Virus record (IMG/VR): IMGVR_UViG_3300047299_000121
Location: 1 to 27,290 of that record
Source of the DNA: a virus
DNA: 27,290 bases
Reading direction: 5' to 3' (one strand)
The notes under the pieces: model-generated
Database searches by the model: none
What the model saw: only the letters and a program-made list of their open reading frames with translations
Told to the model about the DNA's origin: nothing
Program-made: the position numbers and the translations under genes
Part shown: one piece after another, positions 19,755 to 27,290 of the stretch
How positions within the stretch are numbered: position 1 is the first letter of the stretch
Layout of the letters: each line of letters opens with the position of its first letter

Positions 19755-21101
19755 TCACTCTCCTTCGTAGGCAGCGTATCGACGCTGCATCTGTACCCAA
19801 GTCACAGCTTGGAACTCATGCCCTAGCATACCAGCAAATCTCGGATCTTCACTCTTTAATTCGTCAAGAGCTTCTCTAGTTGCCTTTGTTGAGAGCGCAA
19901 ACAATGACTTAGTTCCTGTCGTGCCTCCAGTGCTGCCGATGAAGGCGTTCGGCTTGTTGCCTGTCTCCTTCTCCCACTCACGCACGGTCATTGGCTCACG
20001 GCCATTGATAAGATTCAGCGGCTTGTCGCCGAGCAGACCACGCACCTGCCAGAAGTCATTCGTGATGCTGTAATCCTTGTCCGGCTGCGTCAAGTTGTTT
20101 GTAAATGATCGCTGCTTGAGACTCGGAATTGAGATGTTCGGGTCAAGTTCTCCACGGGCAATAGCGAACGACTTGACCAGGCCGTCAGTGAAGTACTGCC
20201 CACCGATGCCATAGCCGGAACCCATGATACGGCCAAGGGTGCCCGAAGACAATTCACTCAGCCTGTACTCGCCTGGCTCAATTGTCTTAGGCCCGTACTT
20301 ACCGCCCCCGGACGGCTTGTCGACTGAGAATGCGTTGTATGCGTCAGCTTGCTCCTTTGTGATGGTGATCGGTTCATCTTTCTTCAGGTAGTTGAGAATG
20401 TTCTCGACGGTCTCCTTGTTGCTGCTCTTGACGCCATCCCACGTCTTGTTTGTGGACGTTGCTGCAGCGATAGCCATGACCTGCTCGACTGTGACTCCGT
20501 GCTTCTTAGCTAGAGGCACGCCCCAAGTCTCATACTCGTGCTTGTACCACTTAGAATCCCGAAGAGCCTGTTCAGGATTGGCGTTCATGCTCTCAAGAGC
20601 CACTGCCTTGATGTTGGCCTTGATCTCTTCGTATGAGGTGCCCATATCCTCTAAAGCCTTACGTGCAGTGGCCTCTTGCTTGGCCGTGAGCACCACGTTA
20701 CCCTTGTCGTCTAGCCAAGATTCACCGAGTGCGCCATCAGATGTTCGCAGGCCAGGCTTACCCTTACCTGCGACGATCGTCATGTCCTTTGCATGCTCAG
20801 CCGAGCCGATACCTCCAGCCTTCGGTGCGTAGTGAGTCAGACCGGACGGCGCAACGAGCGAACCGCCTGCTGGCGCTGTTCCCTTCTTGCTTGATCCTCC
20901 GGTGCCACCCGACGTAGGAGGACGGCACGAGGCGTCACGACATGCAAATTCGTATGGGGTGAGCGGCTCCAGAGATCCATCTTCGTTCTCCCAGATGAAT
21001 GCGAACTCCAACTCACGCTTGACTGCTACACCGTAAGGTACTGCCGCCGCTACCAGCCTGGTTGGGCCGTCGTTCAATCTAATCTGTAGGGGCAGAGCCA
21101 T
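19755..21101 (-). CDS. DUF7178-like phage protein next to terminase
   Basis: The protein has 448 aa. The N-terminal 60 residues end in a YEFACRDASCRPPTSGG motif and a Gly/Ser/Lys linker. The middle contains a segment of the pattern WY...Y..WG..LAKKHGVTVEQVMAI followed by AAATS..KTWD.....N (about 180-230), resembling a DUF7178-type helical domain seen in actinobacteriophage proteins near structural genes. A central FTDGLVKSFAIARG region follows, and the C-terminus ends in GHEFQAVTWVQMQRRYAAYEGE, a conserved-looking motif. It is located just before the small acidic gene and TerL. Role unknown; a virion-packaged or DNA-associated function is possible. The family assignment is from memory of the motif only. 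Confidence 0.6.
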   Translation of the reverse strand: MALPLQIRLNDGPTRLVAAAVPYGVAVKRELEFAFIWENEDGSLEPLTPYEFACRDASCRPPTSGGTGGSSKKGTAPAGGSLVAPSGLTHYAPKAGGIGSAEHAKDMTIVAGKGKPGLRTSDGALGESWLDDKGNVVLTAKQEATARKALEDMGTSYEEIKANIKAVALESMNANPEQALRDSKWYKHEYETWGVPLAKKHGVTVEQVMAIAAATSTNKTWDGVKSSNKETVENILNYLKKDEPITITKEQADAYNAFSVDKPSGGGKYGPKTIEPGEYRLSELSSGTLGRIMGSGYGIGGQYFTDGLVKSFAIARGELDPNISIPSLKQRSFTNNLTQPDKDYSITNDFWQVRGLLGDKPLNLINGREPMTVREWEKETGNKPNAFIGSTGGTTGTKSLFALSTKATREALDELKSEDPRFAGMLGHEFQAVTWVQMQRRYAAYEGE

Positions 21102-21115
21102 ACTGCCAGCATAGC

Positions 21116-21664
21116 CTACAGGCCTACAGCCATGAGAACTCGCTGCTCCAGATCAGCGAGGTCGCCGTCGTTCAATAGGATTCCGTCAATCTCCAGATCG
21201 TCAATTCCGCTGTCTGACACGTGGCTGTTCACTGCGCCGACACCCTCACGATAGATCCGGTAGACCAGGCCACCGACCGAGTGCACCGCCTCAACCTCGT
21301 TGGGAAATCGCACGTCGGTGATTACGTAATTCTGCCCGCCCCTGATTTGTGCCAGCACACGATCAACCCAGAAGTTCTCTCCGTAAAGATCTCGGCCCAC
21401 TTCAGTGCCCATACGCTGAAGCAATCGGCGGATCTCCGGGTACTCGACCTTGGCCACATCCCAACCCTTCCAGTCGACTATATCTCGAACACGAGCCCAG
21501 TGGTCTGGAGCGTCCGGCAACGGCATTGGTACGAATGGATTCAGATGATACACACTGTCACGGAGAGCGTCAGCGAACGCCAGGCGCTTCCAGCCTCGCT
21601 CGATCAAGAATCCTGCTGCCGTATCCTTGCCCGACTGTGCGTATCCACTCAGACCCAGAATCAT
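21116..21664 (-). CDS. Deoxynucleoside monophosphate kinase
   Basis: The protein has 182 aa from the ATG at 21662-21664, which overlaps the stop of the preceding gene (ATGA) and has GGAGGAG just upstream; a longer start exists but lacks these features. It is P-loop kinase-like, with MILGLSGYAQSGKDTAAGFL (Walker A GYAQSGKDT), LAFADALRDSVY for substrate contact, RRLLQRMGTEVGRDLYGENFWVDR (the conserved G.E..R...  .. W region of T4 gp1-like kinases), then YVITDVRFPNEV. It phosphorylates dNMPs to dNDPs, working in the same supply route as RNR. Confidence 0.88.
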   Translation of the reverse strand: MILGLSGYAQSGKDTAAGFLIERGWKRLAFADALRDSVYHLNPFVPMPLPDAPDHWARVRDIVDWKGWDVAKVEYPEIRRLLQRMGTEVGRDLYGENFWVDRVLAQIRGGQNYVITDVRFPNEVEAVHSVGGLVYRIYREGVGAVNSHVSDSGIDDLEIDGILLNDGDLADLEQRVLMAVGL

Positions 21665-21894
21665 ACACTCTCCTCCGCCGCTTCCGACTTTGCTAGACAT
21701 TCCTTACCGTAACCGATGGCACGGGCGTGCTCATCTTTGAGTGGCCGACCGCAGCGCTTGCACACTGCCAGGTCGGTGATCTGCTGCTCCACTGTAGCGA
21801 TCTGCTGCAGGTAGAACTCCTCACGCTCAGGAAACGCCTTGATCAATTTCTTGTATCGTTCCCTGCTCTTAACGAGCGCTGTTCCCTTCGCCAC
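21661..21894 (-). CDS. Small zinc-ribbon protein (DUF6011-like)
   Basis: The protein has 77 aa and starts with GTG. The first 45 residues are a charged helix (SRERYKKLIKAFPEREEFYLQQ, then IATVEQQITD), likely coiled coil. The C-terminal part is CKRCGRPLKDEHARAIGYGKECL, a CxxC...C half zinc-ribbon of the type found in small phage and actinobacterial DUF6011 proteins. It overlaps the dNMP kinase start by 4 bases, so the two are coupled. Confidence 0.7.
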   Translation of the reverse strand: MAKGTALVKSRERYKKLIKAFPEREEFYLQQIATVEQQITDLAVCKRCGRPLKDEHARAIGYGKECLAKSEAAEESV

Positions 21895-21903
21895 GTGGCC
21901 ACT

Positions 21904-22092
21904 CTACCTTATGTTCGGATTTCCTGTCAGAGGAATCTCACAACCTCTGCACTCACCCTCAAATAGTGCGGGCCTCCAGGGCACACCCATTTGTTTGGCA
22001 CAGCGTAGGCATGACTCTACCTCCATGACGTACCCGCCACGGGTGTAGAGCGCATGCCCAGCCTGCCTCGGAGTTATTTCAGGAACGCCCAA
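21904..22092 (-). CDS. Small CxxC-CxxC zinc-ribbon protein
   Basis: A frame of 62 codons beginning with TTG inside the end of the RNA ligase gene. A shorter ATG start at 22024-22026 would leave about 40 residues. The core is SCLRCAKQMG...GECRGCEIPLTG: two CxxC pairs 16 residues apart, a typical zinc-ribbon layout. No strong ribosome-binding site distinguishes the starts. The position between ligase and another zinc-ribbon gene supports a real gene. Confidence 0.55.
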   Translation of the reverse strand: MGVPEITPRQAGHALYTRGGYVMEVESCLRCAKQMGVPWRPALFEGECRGCEIPLTGNPNIR

Positions 22093-23153
22093 CTCTCGTC
22101 TCGCTGTGGCTTGATTGCATCCCAGATACGATCATTGATGACCTTGCCGTCAAGCGCTGCGAAGACAAGCGAACGGATCTCCGGGCGAACCTCGGACATC
22201 ACGTACTCAGCCTGCTCCTTGCGTAGCGTCCTACCGCCCTTGGCCAGGACTGCAGTGGTGGCCACGTCGAACTTCAGATCCTCGAACTGCGTACGCAATT
22301 TCTCCGAAGTCTCCCGGACCTTGTCATAGATTTCGTCCGGCACGAGTTCAAGGAGAGCCTCGAACGTGCCATCCTTCAGCGCCTCCCAGACCGAAACATT
22401 GCTGATCCGGCTGAGCATGCGGTGCAGATTGACATACTGAGCGAACTTGATCTTGACACGATGCGACGGGCCATCAAGTCCAGGCAACGGCCATACGAGC
22501 ACAAAGCCCTCACGGTTCGGTCCGTTCTCAGGATCGGCAACGGTCTGGAGCATTGTCGGCAAGTGGAACACACGGGGCACGGCAAGGGCTCCGTTCCAGT
22601 TCGACTCGTCGGCGTACTGTACGGGGGTAAACCCGTCGTATCCGTCCACGTGCGCCACAGCGCCGAGTAGGACCAACTCCTGGCGTCCCTCGTAGTCGAT
22701 CACGATACGGTTGTCCGGATGGATGAACTCGAACACGGCGGTGCTGCCCTCTACAGGCTTCCAGTCGCCGAGCATCTTGCGAGCCTCAGCGGAGTGCCAC
22801 GTATCGAACGAGCCCTTGGTCGAGACGACCACTTCACCGTCGTGGCCGAGACCAACGATGATGAGCGTGCCGTCTTCCTTGTCGTATGCCGTGAACGGCT
22901 GACCAGTCACCTCTGGTCCGGGTGCTTCCTCTTGGCCCCAGTTAAAGAACTTCGGGAACGGACGAGAGATCACGTGACCTTCACCATCAGTTACCAGACC
23001 ACGGCAGAGCCGAGTCAGGTCATCCCAGTCTCCGTTGTACACCGTGGCCTGCGAGTAGCACCAGACGTGAAGATCCGGCCGCTCAGTCGAAACCGAGTGC
23101 CGGATCTTCCCGTCTTCGTGGTACCTGCAGAGCCGATCGAAATCGACCTGCAT
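22074..23153 (-). CDS. T4 Rnl1-type RNA ligase
   Basis: The protein has 359 aa, with ATG preceded by a strong AAGGAGG. Nucleotidyltransferase motifs appear in order: CRGLVTDGEGHVISRPFPKFFNWGQ, motif I AYDKEDGTLIIVG with the AMP-accepting Lys (about 90-100), motif III VFEFIHPDNRIVIDY, motif IV EGFVLVWPLPG and motif V HRVKIKFAQYVNLHRM. Arrangement and length fit T4 RNA ligase 1, which seals tRNA broken in the anticodon loop by host nucleases after end-healing by Pnkp. A kinase of the Pnkp type is encoded about 1 kb upstream, with only the LPXTG gene between, so a repair pair is likely. Confidence 0.93.
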   Translation of the reverse strand: MQVDFDRLCRYHEDGKIRHSVSTERPDLHVWCYSQATVYNGDWDDLTRLCRGLVTDGEGHVISRPFPKFFNWGQEEAPGPEVTGQPFTAYDKEDGTLIIVGLGHDGEVVVSTKGSFDTWHSAEARKMLGDWKPVEGSTAVFEFIHPDNRIVIDYEGRQELVLLGAVAHVDGYDGFTPVQYADESNWNGALAVPRVFHLPTMLQTVADPENGPNREGFVLVWPLPGLDGPSHRVKIKFAQYVNLHRMLSRISNVSVWEALKDGTFEALLELVPDEIYDKVRETSEKLRTQFEDLKFDVATTAVLAKGGRTLRKEQAEYVMSEVRPEIRSLVFAALDGKVINDRIWDAIKPQRDESWAFLK

Positions 23154-23170
23154 GGATTTTTACCTCCTTG

Positions 23171-24121
23171 TTAGATAGTTGTTGCCTTGCGGCGGGACAG
23201 GGCCAAGACTAGCGCACCGAGCGCCAGACTTGCAAGTCCTGTCAGGAAGATTGTCCAGGAACTTGCTCCTGTCTCAGGGAGACCAGTCGGTGGAACTACG
23301 GGAGGTGCGGGCAGAGTCGGCGGAATGTCGACTGCTACGCAGGACTGCGTCTGCTCATCCCAGGTTCCCTCCTGGCACTGAGGCGGCTGCGTTGTGGCAG
23401 GCGGCTGAGTGGTCACTGGAGGTGTTGTGGTTGCCGGTGGCTGTGTCGTCACTGGCGGCTGAGTCGTTACTGGCGGCTGTGTCGTCACAGGTGGCTGCGT
23501 CGTCTCAGGAGGCAACGTAGTCGGAGGTGGCGGGCACTCGACCTCACGCTGCTCCGTGCCCTTGACGAACTGGCCGACAACGACGTAGCGGTACTCTCGC
23601 TCCCACTTGACGCCGTCAGTCTTGCCCTTGCCGTGGAACGCAGGACCACGATCACGGCCGTCGTCATTCACTGGACCTGCTCCTGGCCAGTCAGTCCACG
23701 GACCCCACTCGGACCAGTAGCCCTCGGTGCCAGGTGTGAAGTAGAACCAGTCACGCTTGCCGTTGCTGTCGTTGCTCGTGTAGTGAAGCCCCACACCCTC
23801 AGTGCCAACCCACGTTGCGTGGTTGTGCGGCTCGTGGTGCGTGTTGGCTTGCCAGTAAGGGGCTGGGAACACCGGAACATCGTCCTTACCGAGCCCAGAA
23901 TTGCCCTTGAGCGAGTAGTGCTGCCCCTCGGTGCCCTCGGTCCACGTACGGGTCCGAGTCTCCTTCTCGATGACGTCACCGTAGATGGTGACCTCTTCGT
24001 AGCAGACCTCAGTCTGCTCCTGATTTGTGGCTTGCGCCGCTGTTGATGTGAAGGCGAGAGCGGTCGACAGTGTCAGCAACACAATCGCCAGCAGGCCCGC
24101 CAGTCTGCTCTTGTTTCTCAT
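23171..24121 (-). CDS. Secreted LPXTG cell-wall-anchored protein
   Basis: The protein has 316 aa. The signal peptide has a basic start MRNKSRLAG, a hydrophobic core (LLAIVLLTLSTALAF) and an A-x-A site near residue 32. A mature domain rich in Trp, Gly and charged residues (about 35-195; FYFTPGTEGYWSEWGPWTDW) contains one Cys pair. A Pro/Thr stalk follows with repeated TTQPPV units. Then comes a short C..GTWDEQTQSC segment and a sortase signal: LPETG, a hydrophobic helix and an RRKATTI tail. The sortase of the host would link it to peptidoglycan. It is unusual to find it between a kinase and an RNA ligase gene. Roles such as superinfection exclusion or surface modification are speculative. Confidence 0.88.
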   Translation of the reverse strand: MRNKSRLAGLLAIVLLTLSTALAFTSTAAQATNQEQTEVCYEEVTIYGDVIEKETRTRTWTEGTEGQHYSLKGNSGLGKDDVPVFPAPYWQANTHHEPHNHATWVGTEGVGLHYTSNDSNGKRDWFYFTPGTEGYWSEWGPWTDWPGAGPVNDDGRDRGPAFHGKGKTDGVKWEREYRYVVVGQFVKGTEQREVECPPPPTTLPPETTQPPVTTQPPVTTQPPVTTQPPATTTPPVTTQPPATTQPPQCQEGTWDEQTQSCVAVDIPPTLPAPPVVPPTGLPETGASSWTIFLTGLASLALGALVLALSRRKATTI

Positions 24122-24138
24122 GACTAGGACTATACCTC

Positions 24139-24627
24139 TCAGTTTGTGGTTTCTGCTCGTACGAACTGCTCGTACATGCTCACGATAACAGAATCAGGAA
24201 CCTTTCGGTCGCCGTTCTCCCACCGGATCTTGTTGCGCTCCAGGCACGTTTCCAGAGACACGTGCAGAAACGACGTCTCGAACACCTCAGCCTTGCGAGC
24301 CTTGGCGATGTTGGCCAGCCGACGCCGGACCTTCGGAGAAAGGTTCGTGTCCGAGCAGATCACGTCGTAGCCCAGGATGAGCAGGCGCTCGATCATGAAG
24401 TCCCGGACCATTGCCACGTACTGCTCGTCGCCGTCCTCGAACCGGGTGCCATTGGCTGCACGGATGTCGTCACGGTTCACGATCCGGATACGGTCCGGGA
24501 ACTCCTGGCGGAGACCTTCGGCCCACGTGCTCTTCCCGGAACCTGGCAAGCCGATCGTGAGTGTGAGCGTGCCACGTCGCTTCGTGCGACTGTCAACTCC
24601 CGTGATCACTTCCGGGTTGTCACTCAT
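24139..24627 (-). CDS. T4 Pnkp-like 5' polynucleotide kinase (kinase domain only)
   Basis: The protein has 162 aa with GGGAG upstream; its ATG overlaps the end of the phosphoesterase gene by 8 bases. The P-loop is LTIGLPGSGKSTWAE (about 23-37), followed by IVNRDDIRAANG with the substrate-contacting Arg-Asp pair, DVICSDTNLSPKVRRRL and the lid-like LETCLERNKIRWENGDRKVP. This closely follows the kinase half of T4 Pnkp. T4 Pnkp is about 300 aa and has a C-terminal 2',3'-phosphatase, which is missing here. The enzyme would phosphorylate 5'-OH RNA ends so that the Rnl1-type ligase can seal them. Confidence 0.88.
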   Translation of the reverse strand: MSDNPEVITGVDSRTKRRGTLTLTIGLPGSGKSTWAEGLRQEFPDRIRIVNRDDIRAANGTRFEDGDEQYVAMVRDFMIERLLILGYDVICSDTNLSPKVRRRLANIAKARKAEVFETSFLHVSLETCLERNKIRWENGDRKVPDSVIVSMYEQFVRAETTN

Positions 24628-25387
24628 CTCGATACTCCCACTCCCTGATCGTGAACAGACGACGGTCGTCCGTTCGGAACACTACCGCTGAATAGTACAG
24701 CGGCGCTGCGTTCATGTCAAGAGCCTGCACAGTCGCTCCTGCGACGTTGTAGCGCTCGTTGAGGTGCCAGTGGCCGTGCACGAGCAAAGAGGCCTTAGAC
24801 GCCACCAGAGCGTCGTACACGGCGCTCTGGCACGCACTCGAAATGGCATCACGCTTGAACCCGTTGGTCGAGTACATAGACGGCGGCACGATCGGTGAGT
24901 CATGAGTCAGCAGGACATCGACCTGGCCGAGATCCGGGATCTTGGACGGGTCTGGAACTTCGTCAGCGAACCAACCGTACGAGCCAGAGTCCTCGATCCG
25001 GTTGTGTCGGTCAATGCTGAACGCACCACCGAACGCACCGAACCGCACGCCTCCCCACTCCCACGTGCCGCCACGCAAGATGTAGGTGACAGGGTACTTA
25101 CCGTAGTGCACCCACGGATCGCCTGGCTTGAGGTTGTCACGGACATGACGATTCAACACGAGGTGGTCCTCGTGGTTGCCGTCAATAAAGTAGAACGGCA
25201 CCATCGACTCCACCGACTGCTTACCGACGTCGTATAGGAACTTCTGCCCGTTGTTCGTGCGTGGCCAGAAACCGAAGTCTCCGACCTGCACGATGCGGTT
25301 CACATCGTTCTCTGCTGCCCACCGGATTGCTCCACGGGTGAAGCCACGGTCGCCGTGTGTGTCTCCGAGGAGCATCACGTTGGTCAT
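24620..25387 (-). CDS. Calcineurin-like metallophosphoesterase
   Basis: The protein has 255 aa from the ATG at 25385-25387, with GGAGG upstream and an ATGA overlap with the HNH gene. All metal-binding blocks are present: VMLLGDTHGDRGF (D.H), VQVGDFGFWPR (GD), FIDGNHEDH (GNH[ED]), DVLLTHDSPIVPP (TH) and SLLVHGHWHLNER (GH.H). The fold hydrolyses phosphomonoesters or diesters. Next to a 5'-kinase and RNA ligase, it could remove 2',3'-cyclic or 3'-phosphates, but nucleotide or other substrates cannot be excluded. Confidence 0.9.
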   Translation of the reverse strand: MTNVMLLGDTHGDRGFTRGAIRWAAENDVNRIVQVGDFGFWPRTNNGQKFLYDVGKQSVESMVPFYFIDGNHEDHLVLNRHVRDNLKPGDPWVHYGKYPVTYILRGGTWEWGGVRFGAFGGAFSIDRHNRIEDSGSYGWFADEVPDPSKIPDLGQVDVLLTHDSPIVPPSMYSTNGFKRDAISSACQSAVYDALVASKASLLVHGHWHLNERYNVAGATVQALDMNAAPLYYSAVVFRTDDRRLFTIREWEYRDE

Positions 25388-25923
25388 CTCTTCACCTCCA
25401 GGTTGTGTCCCTCCAGGAAGGGCTCCCACTCGTCGTGGCCCTTCGATGCGATCATCGCCACTCTACTGGGAGCGAACGGCTTTGACAACAACACCATGCC
25501 TGCCTCCTCTGGCGTCCTGTCTCGCTTGTGAGCGTTGCAGGTACGGCAGGCAGTCGTGACGTTCTCCCAGACGTTGCGGCCTCCCTGAGACCGTGGAACG
25601 ACGTGCTCGACCTCCAGGCGCTCAGGCTTCTCACCACAGTACTGACACTTGAACGAGTCACGCTGGAAGAGCGCACGGCGGCTGAGAGGCACCTGGCGCA
25701 TGCGAGGCACCGCTGCCATGTATGTGAGCAGGATCACCGAAGGGAACATCAGCGCATCATCAGCGCCCGCACAGATCCTGTCCTGGTCGAGTAGAGACGT
25801 TGCCTTACCCTGCAGCACGAGCACCACGGCACGGGTGTCTGAGATGACGTTGATCGGCTCGTAGCTGGCATTCAGCACGAGGCACGGGTTGCTTTGTCCT
25901 GGTCGTTGTCGGCTCTTGCTCAC
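25384..25923 (-). CDS. HNH endonuclease
   Basis: The protein has 179 aa and a GTG start. The N-terminal part PCLVLNASYEPINVISDTRAVVLVLQGKA is the usual leader of the actinobacterial HNH family. The HNH core is CQYCGEKPERLEVEHVVPRSQGG followed by NVTTACRTCNAHK, with two CxxC zinc knuckles and the catalytic His. This is a full-length free-standing member, not an intron homing type by context. It overlaps the metallophosphoesterase start by 4 bases. Its target is unknown. Confidence 0.9.
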   Translation of the reverse strand: MSKSRQRPGQSNPCLVLNASYEPINVISDTRAVVLVLQGKATSLLDQDRICAGADDALMFPSVILLTYMAAVPRMRQVPLSRRALFQRDSFKCQYCGEKPERLEVEHVVPRSQGGRNVWENVTTACRTCNAHKRDRTPEEAGMVLLSKPFAPSRVAMIASKGHDEWEPFLEGHNLEVKR

Positions 25924-25932
25924 GCCGACACC

Positions 25933-26214
25933 CTACCTCATCCGGTTGCGATTTGCCCAGCGGACAGCGTCGACATCACGCTCCTGGTCGGGGCGCAATG
26001 GCGTGGCTACCTGGTCCACGAACACTGTGATGACACGGCCGGTAGCGTCGTCACAGGCGAGGCACAGGCCCCGCCCAATCCGCTTGTGCTGGCCAGGGTG
26101 CCGGTGCGATGCGTACCGGGTGTCCGGATCTTTCCAGACGGCCCGGACGTCTTCCAGGCTGATCCCCTTGTCTGCAATGGTCCGCAGAGCGTGTGTGGTC
26201 ATTGTGATTTGCAT
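25933..26214 (-). CDS. Small DUF4258-like protein (RelE/toxin-like fold possible)
   Basis: The protein has 93 aa, beginning MQITMTTHALRTIADKGISLEDVRAVW. The order H..R....kgis..dV, then R.....G..KRIGRGLCLACDDATGRVITVFVD, resembles DUF4258-type proteins, where a first helix with His/Arg precedes a small beta sheet. Such proteins are sometimes linked to RNase-like toxins, but no activity is shown here. The start shares one base with the stop of the upstream gene. Confidence 0.6.
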   Translation of the reverse strand: MQITMTTHALRTIADKGISLEDVRAVWKDPDTRYASHRHPGQHKRIGRGLCLACDDATGRVITVFVDQVATPLRPDQERDVDAVRWANRNRMR

Positions 26215-27275
26215 CAGGCCTCCTGTGCCTTCGTGCGAGTCAGGACCGTGACGGCCTGGCCCTTGTTGTTGGTCTTGTGTGCCTTGACGGTCCCGGTGAC
26301 CGTGAAGACTGCGTCCTTGCTGGCGTCTTCGAGCATCTCGCCGACCTTGGTCTGGACCGTGGTGCTGATGTAGAAGACGTTGCCGTCCTGGCCCTGCAGG
26401 ATGATGAAGAGGCCCTCAGGACCGCCGTAGGCGAACGGCTCGCTGCGGTTCGTGTAGGCCACAGTGGCGGTCGTGGTGACCTTGTCGCCAACCTGGCCGA
26501 CGTGAGTGCTGGCGGGGAGGACAACCTTGGCTGCACGCTCAGCGGCCTCGCCCATTGCCCGCTTGTATGCGTTGGGCAGGCTGGCCAGGAGACCGGCGTT
26601 GGAGCCGAGCGCCTCACGGGCGGCTGCCAGGCGAAGGTTCGTGATGTAGTCGCCACCAGAGGTGTCAGCGGCGATCCAGGCGAGCGCCTCAGCGGCGAGC
26701 ACGTTGGCCCGTGCGACGTCCTGCGCAGACGGCTTGGCGATCTCGGGGAACCGATTGTTGAAATGGTGGCGAGCGACCGGGCCGAGAGGTGCGATCAGAT
26801 CGTAGGCCAGTTCCTTGGTCGAGTTGTCAAACGAAGAAGGCTTGAACCCGTAGACGGCCGTGACGAGCGCAGCGGCTGCCACGAACTCGCTGACCGAGTA
26901 GCTGGTGAACCGGCCGCTGCCGCCCTCGAACTCGCCCATCTCCTCAGCCTCAGTGATGAAGGCGAGGACGGCGTTGACGCCGACGCCGAGGAACAGCTTG
27001 ACGCAGTCGCTGCCGACCTGCTTGAACCCCTCAGCAGCGTTCCAGACGAGGATCGTGTTGTTGCGGTTGCGGCGCATGTTGCAGTGGTCGCAACGGCTGG
27101 CGTCGGTGTTGCGGAACTCAGCGGGGATCTCGACCTCGAAGCCAGGGACCGTGCGGAAGATGTTGCCAGCGGCGTCGTGGTCGAGCACGGCGGCGAGCGT
27201 CCAGTCGCCGAGGCGAACCTGGTCGAGCCCGATGATCTCGATCTCGTGGACGTTGTAGGTGCGATCGAAGCCCAT
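26214..27275 (-). CDS. Zinc-knuckle protein with C-terminal OB-like region, possibly 5'-partial
   Basis: At least 353 aa from the ATG at 27273-27275. The frame is still open to the window edge (KTTNE before this Met), so the true start may lie outside. Near residue 60 is RCDHCNMRRNRNNTILVWN followed by KQVGSDCVKLFLG, a CxxC...C arrangement found in large phage and plasmid proteins of unknown role. The middle is helical and Ala-rich. The last 110 residues (VGDKVTTTATVAYT, LFIILQGQDGNVFYIST, VFTVTGTVKAHKTNNKGQ) look like a beta-barrel OB-type nucleic-acid-binding domain. Confidence 0.6.
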   Translation of the reverse strand: MGFDRTYNVHEIEIIGLDQVRLGDWTLAAVLDHDAAGNIFRTVPGFEVEIPAEFRNTDASRCDHCNMRRNRNNTILVWNAAEGFKQVGSDCVKLFLGVGVNAVLAFITEAEEMGEFEGGSGRFTSYSVSEFVAAAALVTAVYGFKPSSFDNSTKELAYDLIAPLGPVARHHFNNRFPEIAKPSAQDVARANVLAAEALAWIAADTSGGDYITNLRLAAAREALGSNAGLLASLPNAYKRAMGEAAERAAKVVLPASTHVGQVGDKVTTTATVAYTNRSEPFAYGGPEGLFIILQGQDGNVFYISTTVQTKVGEMLEDASKDAVFTVTGTVKAHKTNNKGQAVTVLTRTKAQEA

Positions 27276-27290
27276 CTCGTTCGTGGTCTT

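Noticed and set aside
21665-21700. Upstream ATG for the dNMP kinase
   Set aside because: The ATG at 21662-21664 has a strong ribosome-binding site, an ATGA overlap with the previous stop, and begins right at the P-loop strand.

Overview
The window is a segment of a large tailed bacteriophage (Caudoviricetes) that probably infects a Gram-positive actinobacterium. Every convincing gene lies on the minus strand, so the biological order runs from high to low coordinates. The phage call rests on a terminase large subunit, a portal-MuF fusion, a prohead protease and two capsid-type proteins. The actinobacterial call rests on a WhiB-family regulator, a DUF1360-type membrane protein and generally GC-rich coding sequence. 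A secreted LPXTG protein suggests a host that has a sortase. The large tRNA array implies a big genome.

Layout in transcription order (right to left). (1) 27.3-21.1 kb is a compact, translationally coupled block: a partial zinc-finger/OB-like protein, a small DUF4258-like protein, an HNH nuclease, a metallophosphoesterase, a T4 Pnkp-like 5'-kinase, an LPXTG cell-wall protein, a T4 Rnl1-type RNA ligase, two small zinc-ribbon proteins and a deoxynucleotide monophosphate kinase. (2) 21.1-17.2 kb is the start of the packaging/structural block: a DUF7178-like protein, a 43-aa acidic protein, TerL, and two Lys-rich proteins, one with YGSGKT repeats. A terminator follows at 17.1 kb. (3) 17.06-15.07 kb encodes a class II (adenosylcobalamin) ribonucleotide reductase. 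(4) 14.4-9.0 kb is a dense array of about 38 tRNA genes plus tRNA fragments and unassigned hairpin RNAs. It is interrupted only by one HAD-family hydrolase gene. (5) 9.0-6.9 kb carries a small unknown gene, a family 2 glycosyltransferase, WhiB, a DUF1360-like protein and a 51-aa CxxC protein. (6) 6.9-0 kb is the head module: portal-MuF, prohead protease, major capsid protein with an acidic N-terminal region, a strong terminator, a second capsid-type protein, and a collagen-like Gly-X-Y protein cut by the window edge.

How it may work together: the tRNAs carry anticodons for all 20 amino acids. RNA ligase and a 5' RNA/DNA kinase are encoded nearby, and a separate HAD hydrolase sits inside the array. 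This fits a system that replaces and repairs tRNAs cut by host anticodon nucleases. Ribonucleotide reductase and dNMP kinase supply DNA precursors.

The most unusual material is in the tRNA array itself. It has tRNA-Leu genes without the class II variable arm, tRNAs with Asn, Pro and Glu anticodons that do carry an extra arm (the Asn one has a serine-like body and G73), a family of Arg and Met tRNAs with a miniature D-arm and no nucleotides 8-9, Met-like tRNAs with a TGCAACT T-loop, broken tRNA halves, and compact hairpin elements between tRNAs that are not recognisable tRNAs. All assignments come from reading the sequence by eye; no database search was run.
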